Assembly (NCBI GenBank): GCA_902798685.1
Contig: CADBXO010000002.1
Coordinates: 62,001 to 126,000, forward strand
Origin: an uncultured Bacteroidales bacterium
GTDB lineage: Bacteria; Bacteroidota; Bacteroidia; Bacteroidales; Bacteroidaceae
Direction of reading: 5' to 3'
DNA length: 64,000 nt
In this document: piece after piece, positions 52,754 to 59,854 of the stretch
How positions within the stretch are numbered: the first letter of the stretch is position 1
How the letters are laid out: each line of letters opens with the position of its first letter
Program-made: the position numbers and the translations under genes
The notes under the pieces: model-generated
What the model saw: only the letters and a program-made list of their open reading frames with translations
Told to the model about the DNA's origin: nothing
Databases searched by the model: none

Positions 52754-53545
52754 TATGAGCCTGTGGATAACTCCTCGGCTGACACCGGTCACGCGTGATA
52801 TCTGCGCCACATTCCTGCAAAACCTCAGTAAACTTTTAATTATCTCGTTACGTTCAGCCTTCGCAAGATGTTGAATAGTAGAGACTTCCGCAATTCCAAA
52901 CTCCGCCTTGATATACTCTCGCACCCGTTCATCGGACACACGTCTACCGGAATCGCTATCAAAATCCAGGATTCTCTGCGTTTTAGGCAGCGGCGTATTG
53001 ACTAATTCCTCAAGCGCTTCGAACGAAATCTTTGTGTAGACCGATTTCGTCGCGCACATAGGAACATCACAAACCATCTTTGGATCATACTCTCGCCAAC
53101 TGCTCCACCGATAATCACTAACCTTATTCACCAGCCCTCCGGCAACCGGATTCTGATGAATGTACTGCATCAGAGTCAGAAAATACTCCCAATCATTCAC
53201 CACCTCGCTCCTGAAACGGCCCTGGAACACATGGCCTACATGTTCGTACTTAAAATTAAAGTAGCCCGCATAAGTGCCTGATATCCACCTTATTGCGGCC
53301 GATACCCCGCACTTCTGTTCCCGCACCAAAAGATGCACATGATTAGGCATCAGGCAATAAGCATAGATGATAAGCAAAGGAGGAATTGGCTGTCCGTTCT
53401 CATCAACAGGGAACACCAGACGCTCCATAAGACTTAGAAACTTGAGAAAATCTTTCTCGTTCTCGAAAATGTCCTGCCGGTTAACCCCGCGCAGAATAAC
53501 ATGGTAAACGCCAGAATCACTGGCCAATCGCAATCTTCGTGCCAT
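52733..53545 (-). CDS. REP-associated tyrosine transposase (RAYT, Y1_Tnp family)
   Basis: HUH single-strand nuclease related to IS200 transposases, 270 residues. The Y1 domain has MARRLRLASDSGVYHVILRG at its start, the metal motif HVH in MPNHVHLLV (His69, His71), GHVFQGRFRSEVV and the catalytic Tyr128 in LMQYIHQNPV, followed by WSSWREY. A C-terminal DnaA-like helix-turn-helix (VAQISRVTGVSRGVIHRL) is typical of RAYTs. Members cut at REP hairpins. Two copies of the window's palindromic element flank it in opposite orientation, and its last residues (STIGA) come from the 3' copy. A -7 box TATCTTTG lies 26 nt before ATG. Key residues are intact, so it may be active. Confidence 0.94.
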   Translation of the reverse strand: MARRLRLASDSGVYHVILRGVNRQDIFENEKDFLKFLSLMERLVFPVDENGQPIPPLLIIYAYCLMPNHVHLLVREQKCGVSAAIRWISGTYAGYFNFKYEHVGHVFQGRFRSEVVNDWEYFLTLMQYIHQNPVAGGLVNKVSDYRWSSWREYDPKMVCDVPMCATKSVYTKISFEALEELVNTPLPKTQRILDFDSDSGRRVSDERVREYIKAEFGIAEVSTIQHLAKAERNEIIKSLLRFCRNVAQISRVTGVSRGVIHRLINSTIGA

Positions 53546-53585
53546 GGTAAAAGCAAAAATTGATTATATCGCAAAGATAGAAAAA

Positions 53586-53622
53586 AAATGATACAATTGG
53601 GGCCTGACCCCTTTTGTATCAT
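53586..53622. repeat. Palindromic REP-like element, copy 9 (CCTGA orientation), 5' flank of RAYT
   Basis: Core 53592-53616 with arms ACAATTGGGG and CCCCTTTTGT, opposite in orientation to the copy at the other end of the RAYT gene. It adjoins the RAYT promoter. Confidence 0.93.
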
Positions 53623-53629
53623 TTTTGAA

Positions 53630-54220
53630 TCAACACCAATGAACCAGCAGCGGATTAAGCCGGATCTTACGCGGGCATCCATTGCGTCCTTGAATCTGAT
53701 AATCGCCCGCAATCCCTTCCGGAAGCAGCTTCTCCAGCCGGGCATTCAAGACCGATGCCTTCTCACTAAAAGAATTGTCCTCAAGGTCAACCAGGCGCGC
53801 CACCCTAGCCTTAACATCCTCCTTAAAAGTATTAGGATTAATCGTAGAATAAATCTCCTCCAGCTCTGTCCTAAAACTATCACGTTGCTTCAGCAGAATA
53901 CCTTCCGGATGCCTTAAAAACAAGACAAACAGTGTCTTAACCAACGGCCTCAACTGAAGTATCGGCCCATCAGGTCCTCCCATTCTAATACTATAATTCT
54001 TGTCTATAAACAATTCAACTGGCTCGGGCAGCGATTCCAATCCACATCCAAGATTCTTAAGCCGCTCCTGAACCTTAGTCATAAGCGCCATCAGCTCGGC
54101 AGCCTCCATCCCATCAAGCAAATCGCCATAATCAACCTGTGGTTCACTCAGCTTCCCGGGAACTCCAGGAAAAAGCAACTGCCACATCAACTGAACCTCT
54201 ATGTTTCCACGTATCATCAT
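53630..54220 (-). CDS. Hypothetical protein, 196 aa
   Basis: Not recognised. Predicted mixed fold: an N-terminal segment with LFPGVPGKLSEPQVDYGDLLD, a helix AELMALMTKVQERLKNLG, a short strand pair (VELFIDKNYSIRMGG), then a helical part with LRPLVKTLFVLFLRHPEGILLK and a basic C terminus (PRKIRLNPLLVHWC). The FLRHPEGI segment resembles the start of a winged-helix unit, but I would not rely on it. No signal peptide. A TACCTTTA -7-like box lies 10 nt upstream. Two adjacent start codons are possible. Confidence 0.6.
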   Translation of the reverse strand: MMIRGNIEVQLMWQLLFPGVPGKLSEPQVDYGDLLDGMEAAELMALMTKVQERLKNLGCGLESLPEPVELFIDKNYSIRMGGPDGPILQLRPLVKTLFVLFLRHPEGILLKQRDSFRTELEEIYSTINPNTFKEDVKARVARLVDLEDNSFSEKASVLNARLEKLLPEGIAGDYQIQGRNGCPRKIRLNPLLVHWC

Positions 54221-54301
54221 ACCATAAAGGTATGCAAAAAACCTTCACCCTCCAAGCCAAACGCCACTATTTCATAAATAAACATTCTGAAATGCCAAAC
54301 A

Positions 54302-54317
54302 ATTACAAGCTTGTAAT
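54302..54317 (+). promoter_or_regulatory. Palindrome ATTACAAGCTTGTAAT upstream of gene at 54370
   Basis: Perfect 16-base palindrome inside a 19-base sequence (54301-54319) repeated exactly at 56941-56959. It lies 26 bases before a CACCTTTG -7-like box (54344-54351), in the place of the -33 element. Confidence 0.75.
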
Positions 54318-54369
54318 CACTTTTTAATGCCGATTTCCGACAACACCTTTGCCACAATAAAAAATTGAA

Positions 54370-55008
54370 ATGGAAAAGAAGATATCATATTTCACCGAGG
54401 AAACAATGAAACACCTGATTCAGAAGAATGCCACCCGGGACCGATGGCTCTTCAGATCGCTAAAAGCCATAATAGCCTGCAAGTTAACGCTGGTATACGG
54501 ACCATACCACATGATGTCTGATTTGCAATCATTGGCTGCAAGCGGATTTCAGGATACATACGAGCATGCCGAAATACTAGCATCTTTCCTCACCGAGTTG
54601 GTCCCTTCACACCCTACAACCCCATCAGAATTGATGGAAACTGTGGATGATTACTGCAATGAAGCAATTGAAAAATATAAGGAATACAAACATCTTCTAG
54701 AGTTGCTTGAAGGCGATTGCTTCTATCCCAAAGTGGCAGAGAAATTCTGCAAAAAAGTCTATAAGGCAAGAAAGTATTATACATTCAAAGCTTTCGCAAA
54801 CCTCAACTATTCCATTTACGCACAGGTTCTGTTGTTGTACCAAATATCAAAAATAGACTACAAAACATTCATTGACCAATTCCAAGAATACAGCCTTTTC
54901 AGCCAAAAACGAAAACCCCTTACTCTCTCAGAACTCAAATTGTATATCAAGACAATGAGTAATGTGGTAGATTTATACTTCACCCTACTGGGCAAAACAA
55001 AACTATAA
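54370..55008 (+). CDS. Hypothetical helical protein of palindrome-flanked cassette
   Basis: Not recognised. 212 residues, no signal peptide, almost all helix, with Lys/Glu/Tyr-rich segments such as NEAIEKYKEYKHLLELLEGD and KVAEKFCKKVYKARKYYTFK. Base composition is lower in GC than surrounding genes. Its promoter is preceded by the palindrome shared with the ATPase operon that faces it, so the two transcription units converge and are probably co-regulated. Confidence 0.55.
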   Translation: MEKKISYFTEETMKHLIQKNATRDRWLFRSLKAIIACKLTLVYGPYHMMSDLQSLAASGFQDTYEHAEILASFLTELVPSHPTTPSELMETVDDYCNEAIEKYKEYKHLLELLEGDCFYPKVAEKFCKKVYKARKYYTFKAFANLNYSIYAQVLLLYQISKIDYKTFIDQFQEYSLFSQKRKPLTLSELKLYIKTMSNVVDLYFTLLGKTKL

Positions 55009-55025
55009 GCATGAACCACTGAAAA

Positions 55026-55715
55026 TCACAAGCTCTTTATAACATCCTCAATCTCCCAAATAATTTCTTTTAACGCAGCCTTAAGTGTCTGTCGTTCAAG
55101 TTCATCAAAATACTCCGGGGCTTTTCTATTAAGAAAGTGCTCCTTGAACCAGGATAAATCCTCTCCATAATATTCTTTAGCCAGATTACCCCATTTGAGC
55201 CATCGGTCCAAACATAGTAAGTAACCCTTCATGGAGATCTCAACATGCATCTCTTCAGGCTTATATTCATGCAGCCTCTCCGGATGTTCTTTTGATTCTT
55301 TGATTGAATCCTCCAGTTTCAGAATCTCTTGATTGATCGTTTCTTCTGTAAAACCATAGAAAGTCATATCGTAAAGACAGTTTGCCACAATCCGGCTGGC
55401 CGAAAAGGTATCGAGCGTATCTTGGCAAACGACCATTCCCAACCACTCCTTCCATGGACTAAAAGACAACCCCCATCTCTCATCAACACCATCCTTAATT
55501 CCTACAACGTCAGGATATAATCGTTTTGGTTCCAAAATATCCGGACTCAATTCAATCTTAATACAGAACCCCGAATCAACAGTATCCATTAAAGACAGTG
55601 TTTCAAAAACTATCCTATAACCATCCAGACTCTTTCTACACCAAGGATGATCACTCACTAAAGCTATCGCTACATCTTGCCATTCCACTTGATTAATAAG
55701 CTCTTTCAGTATCAT
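55026..55715 (-). CDS. Hypothetical protein, 229 aa, partner of ATPase
   Basis: Not recognised. Soluble, acidic and Trp-rich; blocks include EWQDVAIALVSDHPWCRKSLDGYRI-type opening (only its VSDHPWC part is distinctive), WGLSFSPWKEWLGMVV, ASRIVANCLYDMTFYGFTEE and a C-terminal helix EIIWEIEDVI. The repeated weak resemblance to immunity or effector-type proteins is not enough to name a function. It starts 12 nt after the stop of the ATPase gene, so it is the second gene of that operon. Confidence 0.55.
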   Translation of the reverse strand: MILKELINQVEWQDVAIALVSDHPWCRKSLDGYRIVFETLSLMDTVDSGFCIKIELSPDILEPKRLYPDVVGIKDGVDERWGLSFSPWKEWLGMVVCQDTLDTFSASRIVANCLYDMTFYGFTEETINQEILKLEDSIKESKEHPERLHEYKPEEMHVEISMKGYLLCLDRWLKWGNLAKEYYGEDLSWFKEHFLNRKAPEYFDELERQTLKAALKEIIWEIEDVIKSL

Positions 55716-55727
55716 AACTCCATATAA

Positions 55728-56840
55728 TTATTCTTGTAATAAATACTCTGCCAGATAAGGCACTGCAAAAATAAGTTCACCTCGTCTTGGTGCTTCAATA
55801 ACGCCACTTTCCAATAATCGTTTACGGTATGGTTGTAGTGCCGGCCCTCTCTTGCCCATAGCCACCTTCAACTTAGCAGTCGAAACAGTATCTCCATGCT
55901 TAGCCATTGTTCTCAAAAAAAACTTATCGTTGTCCGACAGTGGGTTCAAAATCGGTTTAAAAACATTGTTCTCCATATCACCCATGGATGATCTCTCCGC
56001 TTTATCCATAATCACAGCGTCTACAGTCCCTCCGTCCGGAGTATATTGAATCAAATAGTAGCCAATCAACTGCATTAGGTAAGGAAAACCGTGAGTAGCC
56101 AGTGCAGCCCTATCAAGATACTCATCCGAAATTTTGATGCCAATTCCTTTAAATGCCCTCTCATAATACGCCCTTATCAGATTGGTTGAAATCAGTCCCA
56201 GTTCCACTCTGGATGCCCGATTCAAGAAGGTGAGTACTGTGTCATTTAAAACACTTGAAACCGCATGTGGCAACCCTGCCATAGCAATAGCGATATTTTT
56301 ACCGTCACCAACCAATTCCTGATAAGCCGATGCAACTTCTCTCATGGCGGCAGATGTGCGTACCTCATCAATGAGAATCAATGCCCCCTTGTCCTTCTCA
56401 GCAAGTTTGTCACATAGCAAAGACATCTTAGAACGGAAGCCATACTGCCTTTCAGTAACATCAGAGAAAGTGAGACCGAAAGAAAAGCCTAGAGCACCAG
56501 CAGCCATACCAGTCAATTGGCGCTTATCATCCTTGAAGAAAGTAGAACCATTCAGTTGAAACTGCTCAATTATAGCTTGTGCCATCCCCTCATGAGCCGT
56601 CACACGAGCCACAACATAGCCCAACTTCACCGCCCGATCGCTCAATTCGAGTAACAAAGCCGTCTTACCCATTCCCCTCTGTCCAAGAAACAACGAACAA
56701 CGATTTCGGCTTCCTATAGGTTCCTGCAATCCCATAATAAATTGCTCAATAACCCTATCACGGCCAATATACTGGTTGGGACGGTTACCAAACGTTGGCT
56801 GAAACACGACATGATTAATCTCTCTATCTATCTTATTCAT
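55728..56840 (-). CDS. AAA/STAND-type ATP-binding protein with C-terminal winged helix
   Basis: 370 residues. Walker A GQRGMGKTALL (about 53-63), Walker B ALILIDEV and a following sensor-type region IAIAMAGLPHAVSSVL place it in the Orc1/Cdc6-like AAA group used by many bacterial accessory systems. Arm motif HGFPYLMQLIGYYL is also typical. The C terminus (KVAMGKRGPALQPYRKRLLESGVIEAPRRGELIFAVP) reads as a winged helix. It begins a two-gene operon in a low-GC cassette. The leader carries two tandem 20-base repeats, and a palindrome lies at -33. A role in defence or a mobile element is possible but unproven. Confidence 0.75.
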   Translation of the reverse strand: MNKIDREINHVVFQPTFGNRPNQYIGRDRVIEQFIMGLQEPIGSRNRCSLFLGQRGMGKTALLLELSDRAVKLGYVVARVTAHEGMAQAIIEQFQLNGSTFFKDDKRQLTGMAAGALGFSFGLTFSDVTERQYGFRSKMSLLCDKLAEKDKGALILIDEVRTSAAMREVASAYQELVGDGKNIAIAMAGLPHAVSSVLNDTVLTFLNRASRVELGLISTNLIRAYYERAFKGIGIKISDEYLDRAALATHGFPYLMQLIGYYLIQYTPDGGTVDAVIMDKAERSSMGDMENNVFKPILNPLSDNDKFFLRTMAKHGDTVSTAKLKVAMGKRGPALQPYRKRLLESGVIEAPRRGELIFAVPYLAEYLLQE

Positions 56841-56850
56841 TAAACTTTAC

Positions 56851-56890
56851 TCTCTTTTATTCTTCTTTATTCTCTTTTATTCTTCAATAT
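56851..56890. repeat. Two tandem 20-base repeats in the ATPase leader
   Basis: Units 56851-56870 and 56871-56890 begin TCTCTTTTATTCTTC and agree at 18 of 20 bases. On the minus strand they give A/G-rich sequence just ahead of the ATG at 56840. Length change could alter ribosome access. Confidence 0.75.
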
Positions 56891-56907
56891 TCTTTTCATG
56901 CTTTCTG

Positions 56908-56915
56908 CAAATCTA
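56908..56915 (-). promoter_or_regulatory. -7 box of the ATPase operon (TAGATTTG)
   Basis: Matches TAnnTTTG. It is exactly 26 bases from the palindrome at 56942-56957, the same distance as at the convergent promoter near 54344. Confidence 0.55.
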
Positions 56916-56941
56916 TGCGCATGAAACAGTAAATAAAAGCA

Positions 56942-56957
56942 ATTACAAGCTTGTAAT
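56942..56957 (-). promoter_or_regulatory. Palindrome ATTACAAGCTTGTAAT upstream of the ATPase operon
   Basis: Second exact copy of the 16-base palindrome at 54302-54317, with identity extending to 19 bases (56941-56959). Lies in the -33 position of the ATPase promoter. Confidence 0.75.
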
Positions 56958-56994
56958 CAGTTGCTAGTTTCAACCATTTTTATATTGGATGTGC

Positions 56995-57031
56995 AATGAT
57001 ACAATTGGGGCCTGACCCCTTTTGTATCATT
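56995..57031. repeat. Palindromic REP-like element, copy 10 (CCTGA orientation)
   Basis: Core 57001-57025 with arms ACAATTGGGG and CCCCTTTTGT. It stands just outside the right palindrome of the ATPase cassette and abuts the -7 box of the DNA glycosylase gene. Confidence 0.93.
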
Positions 57032-57035
57032 TTGC

Positions 57036-57043
57036 TAATTTTG
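57036..57043 (+). promoter_or_regulatory. -7 box of the DNA glycosylase gene (TAATTTTG)
   Basis: Six bases before the ATG at 57050, so the transcript is nearly leaderless. The repeat element ends five bases before the box. Confidence 0.55.
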
Positions 57044-57049
57044 TGACCA

Positions 57050-57607
57050 ATGAATATAGAGCAGCACCCGTTTGAACCGTTTCTGCCTAAAGACGCCAGG
57101 ATCCTTTTTCTGGGCAGTTTCCCGCCGCAGCCTCACCGCTGGAGCATGCCGTTCTATTACCCCAACTGGATCAACGACTTCTGGCGAATCATGGGGCTGA
57201 TTCATTTCAACGACAAAGACCACTTCTGCAACATCACAGAAAAACGCTTCAATGAGGCCGATATTCGCAAATTCTGCACCCAAAACGGCCTAGCGTTCTA
57301 TGACACCGCAACCCAAATCCGCAGACTGAAAGACAACGCCTCCGACGCATTCTTAGAAGTTGTAACACCGACCGATATCCCTGCACTATTGCAACAAATC
57401 CCGAATTGCACCACTCTGGTCACAACAGGCCAGAAGGCCACAGAGGTAATCAGCAGCACCTTCAACTGCCCCATTCCACCCATCGGGAGCCACATAGAAA
57501 TAAAAATAGGCAATCGCCCAATCAACTTCTGGCGAATGCCTTCAACGTCGCGCGCCTACCCGCTACCAATAAACAAAAAAGCCGACGCCTACCGCCAGCT
57601 CTTCTAA
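57050..57607 (+). CDS. Uracil/hypoxanthine-DNA glycosylase family protein
   Basis: 185 residues of the UDG superfamily. ILFLGSFPPQPHRWSMPFYYPNW gives the first active-site segment (LGSFPP with the following aromatic YYPN), NDFWRIMG the next, and CTTLVTTGQKATEV the core strand with its TGQKA turn; the closing MPSTSRAYPLPINKKADAYRQLF carries the SPS-like MPSTSRA loop. The family excises deaminated bases such as uracil or hypoxanthine. The exact substrate (branch 5, 6 or mug-like) is not certain. It is flanked by repeat elements on both sides; its stop TAA lies just before one. Confidence 0.82.
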   Translation: MNIEQHPFEPFLPKDARILFLGSFPPQPHRWSMPFYYPNWINDFWRIMGLIHFNDKDHFCNITEKRFNEADIRKFCTQNGLAFYDTATQIRRLKDNASDAFLEVVTPTDIPALLQQIPNCTTLVTTGQKATEVISSTFNCPIPPIGSHIEIKIGNRPINFWRMPSTSRAYPLPINKKADAYRQLF

Positions 57608-57644
57608 AATGGAACAATTGGGGTCAGGCCCCAATTGTATCATT
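57608..57644. repeat. Palindromic REP-like element, copy 11 (TCAGG orientation)
   Basis: Core 57614-57638 with perfect arms. It lies between convergent genes and gives the TGA stop (57640-57642, minus) of the TRIC channel gene. Confidence 0.93.
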
Positions 57645-58239
57645 TTTCCATCTTGACTTTGGGAAGTTGCCAGTGGTATTTGGTGGCCAGGAGGCGAATT
57701 ATGATTACTCCGGCTACGCATCCGGTCCGATACACGGCCGGTCCGAAATTGAAATGTTCCAGTAATAAGTATACCAATCCACCCGCAACGCAGGCAAGTG
57801 CGTAGATTTCTTTGCGGAAAATGAGCGGCTCCTCGTTGATGAAGATATCGCGTATAACGCCACCGCCAGCACCTGTCATAGCGCCTATTACTATTGCTAT
57901 GACGGCCGAGCAGCCCATATCAAGGGCCTTAGTCATACCAAGAAGAGTAAAAATAGCAAGTCCGATAGTATCAAAGAGGAAAATTGTACCCGCAATGCGG
58001 TCAACCAGCTTGTGGAAAAAGTAGTATAAAACCAACGCACCGGCTACTATATACAGCGACATCAGATCATCAAACCAGAACGGTCGCACACCCAGCATCA
58101 CATCTCTGATTGTACCGCCGCCAACGGCTGTAACAAAGCCAACAATGAACAGGCCGAACAGGTCAAACTGTTTCGCAGCAGCAAGCCTGATACCGCTTAT
58201 CGCAAACGCGAACGTACCAATAATCTCAATCCAATACAT
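57640..58239 (-). CDS. TRIC-type trimeric intracellular cation channel family protein (UPF0126)
   Basis: Inner-membrane protein of 199 residues with about six or seven helices. Two repeat halves each carry the family motif: AVGGGTIRDVMLG and GAGGGVIRDIF. Prokaryotic members form trimeric potassium-permeable channels. No partner gene is close. A -7 box TAACTTTG lies four bases before ATG, so it is nearly leaderless. The C-terminal Lys-Val-Lys-Met-Glu-Lys ends at a stop provided by the repeat element. Confidence 0.93.
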   Translation of the reverse strand: MYWIEIIGTFAFAISGIRLAAAKQFDLFGLFIVGFVTAVGGGTIRDVMLGVRPFWFDDLMSLYIVAGALVLYYFFHKLVDRIAGTIFLFDTIGLAIFTLLGMTKALDMGCSAVIAIVIGAMTGAGGGVIRDIFINEEPLIFRKEIYALACVAGGLVYLLLEHFNFGPAVYRTGCVAGVIIIRLLATKYHWQLPKVKMEK

Positions 58240-58243
58240 GCTG

Positions 58244-58251
58244 CAAAGTTA
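58244..58251 (-). promoter_or_regulatory. -7 box of the TRIC gene, near-zero leader (TAACTTTG)
   Basis: Four bases before the ATG at 58239, with a palindromic element directly upstream. Confidence 0.5.
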
Positions 58252-58254
58252 GCA

Positions 58255-58291
58255 AATAGTACAATTGGGGTCAGGCCCCAATTGTATCATT
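58255..58291. repeat. Palindromic REP-like element, copy 12 (TCAGG orientation)
   Basis: Core 58261-58285 with perfect arms. Lies between the aminotransferase stop (TAG just outside it) and the TRIC -7 box. Confidence 0.93.
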
Positions 58292-58293
58292 TT

Positions 58294-59403
58294 CTAGAAT
58301 CTGTTGATTACATCAATGATGTAGGCTACATCCTCTGTTTTGATGGTGGGGCCGATGGGCAGGCTTAGTTCCTGAGCTGCAATCTGCTCCGTAATGGGCA
58401 GTTGCAGACCATTATTCCAAGATGCTTTAGCGTAGCACTCCTGTTTGTGGGGAGGTATCGGATAATGGATGAGCGTCTCTACCCCATTCTCTTTCAGATA
58501 AGCCTGTAGTTCGTTTCGCTTGGTGCAGAGGACTGGGAACAGATGATAGACGTTCTGAGCATCAGGGAGACGCTTAGGAAGCGTAATCAGAGGATTATTG
58601 ATACCATCATAATACATCTTGGCAACCTGCTGACGATGCGCATTATCAGCCTCCAGATGCTTGAGTTTTACATCCAGCACCGCAGCCTGAATCTCATCCA
58701 GACGGCTGTTTCTGCCAGTATATTTGAATATGTATTTGGCCGATGAGCCATAATTGGCGAGCGCACGTACAGCGGCAGCCAGCTCAGGATCATTCGTGGT
58801 AACGGCTCCACCATCGCCCAGCGCACCCAAGTTCTTACCCGGGTAGAAGCTGTGACCAGCAGCATCGCCTATCGAGCCTGTTTTACGCCCGTCATCGCAC
58901 TTACATCCGTGTGCCTGAGCATTATCCTCAATCAGCTTAAGATTATGCATAGAACAAATCTCTCCTATTCTATCTAAATACGCATTACGCCCGTACAGAT
59001 GGACAATGCATATCGCGCGAGTCCGTGAAGTAATAGCAGCCTCAATGCGAGCCGGATCAATCTCCAAAGTCTCAATTGAAGGTTCAACCAGCACCGGCTT
59101 CAACCCATTCTCAGTAATAGCCAGAATTGTAGCAAAGAACGTATTAGCCGGAACAATAACCTCATCCCCAGCCTGCATCACGCCCAGCTCAATATAAGCC
59201 CGGAAAATCCAAATCAAAGCGTCCAGCCCATTGGCGCAGCCAATGCAATACTTAGATCCAATAAAGGAAGCATAATCCCCCTCAAAGCGCTCATTCTCAG
59301 CGCCCTGAAGATACCATCCGCTCTCAACCACACGCTTCACGGCCTCCTGAATCTCAGCCCCGTGCAGCCCGGTAACCTCCCTTAAACTCAAAAACGGAAT
59401 CAT
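58294..59403 (-). CDS. DegT/DnrJ/EryC1/StrS sugar aminotransferase
   Basis: PLP-dependent enzyme that adds an amino group to a keto-sugar nucleotide; 369 residues. PLP lysine is Lys190 in [16 protein letters not shown]; other family motifs are [27 protein letters not shown] and EDNAQAHGC. It most resembles dTDP-3-amino or dTDP-4-amino sugar transaminases (FdtB/QdtB-like), but sequence alone does not fix the substrate. No other sugar-nucleotide genes are adjacent, so it may serve a glycan made elsewhere. A -7 box TATATTTG lies four bases before ATG. Confidence 0.9.
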   Translation of the reverse strand: MIPFLSLREVTGLHGAEIQEAVKRVVESGWYLQGAENERFEGDYASFIGSKYCIGCANGLDALIWIFRAYIELGVMQAGDEVIVPANTFFATILAITENGLKPVLVEPSIETLEIDPARIEAAITSRTRAICIVHLYGRNAYLDRIGEICSMHNLKLIEDNAQAHGCKCDDGRKTGSIGDAAGHSFYPGKNLGALGDGGAVTTNDPELAAAVRALANYGSSAKYIFKYTGRNSRLDEIQAAVLDVKLKHLEADNAHRQQVAKMYYDGINNPLITLPKRLPDAQNVYHLFPVLCTKRNELQAYLKENGVETLIHYPIPPHKQECYAKASWNNGLQLPITEQIAAQELSLPIGPTIKTEDVAYIIDVINRF

Positions 59404-59407
59404 ACTG

Positions 59408-59415
59408 CAAATATA
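59408..59415 (-). promoter_or_regulatory. -7 box of the aminotransferase gene, near-zero leader (TATATTTG)
   Basis: Four bases before the ATG at 59403; a palindromic element stands directly upstream. Confidence 0.5.
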
Positions 59416-59419
59416 GAAA

Positions 59420-59456
59420 AATGATACAAAAGGGGTCAGGCCCCAATTGTACTATT
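59420..59456. repeat. Palindromic REP-like element, copy 13 (TCAGG orientation)
   Basis: Core 59426-59450 with arms ACAAAAGGGG and CCCCAATTGT. It gives the TAG stop (59452-59454, minus) of the MGMT gene. Confidence 0.93.
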
Positions 59457-59793
59457 TTATTTCAGGGCGCCAGAGATGGCGCTGCATATCCACGTGGCCG
59501 TTGGGTTTGAATGAAACGCCTTCGGCTTCCAGCAAGGGCCGATGCTGGCTCCATCCAGGCGCTGTGCGACCCTCTATGTTTACCACCCGATGACAAGGTA
59601 GCAATTCCGCTCCTGGCGTATATCTGAGCGTTCTGCCGACCATTCTGGAATGGCTTGGCCAACCCGCCAAGGCTGCGACATTTCCGTATGTAGTCACCTT
59701 CCCGCGAGGTATTTGGCTAACGATGTTCAGCACTTCTCGCTGAAACACCCTCGCCTCCTCAACTGTCATCCTATCTGGATAATCTTTCATCAC
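59452..59793 (-). CDS. MGMT-family DNA alkyl repair protein (short form)
   Basis: 113 residues, only the C-terminal DNA-binding and active-site domain of O6-alkylguanine transferases. The PCHRV motif has its Cys67, so it is a potential alkyl acceptor and not the Cys-less ATL type (PWHRV). The SRMVGRTLRYTP region carries the DNA-binding helix and arginine finger. Short forms may act alone or recruit nucleotide excision repair. Stop TAG comes from the adjoining element. An ATG eight codons downstream is an alternative start. Confidence 0.88.
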   Translation of the reverse strand: MMKDYPDRMTVEEARVFQREVLNIVSQIPRGKVTTYGNVAALAGWPSHSRMVGRTLRYTPGAELLPCHRVVNIEGRTAPGWSQHRPLLEAEGVSFKPNGHVDMQRHLWRPEIK

Positions 59794-59806
59794 TCAAAAA
59801 GAGCAA

Positions 59807-59851
59807 AATGATACAATTGGGGCCTGACCCCAATTGTACCAATTGTACTAT
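59807..59851. repeat. Palindromic REP-like element, copy 14 (CCTGA orientation), with partial duplication
   Basis: Core 59813-59837 with perfect arms. The right end is duplicated: AATTGTACC is followed directly by AATTGTACT. The serB stop lies just beyond it. Confidence 0.9.
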
Positions 59852-59854
59852 TGT

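Noticed and set aside
54301..56959. Att sites of an integrated element
   Set aside because: The 19-base direct repeats fit att sites in length, but they are palindromic, lie at fixed spacing to two promoters, and there is no integrase in the block.
59452..59793. Alkyltransferase-like protein (ATL) without active Cys
   Set aside because: The motif is PCHRV, so the acceptor cysteine is present.
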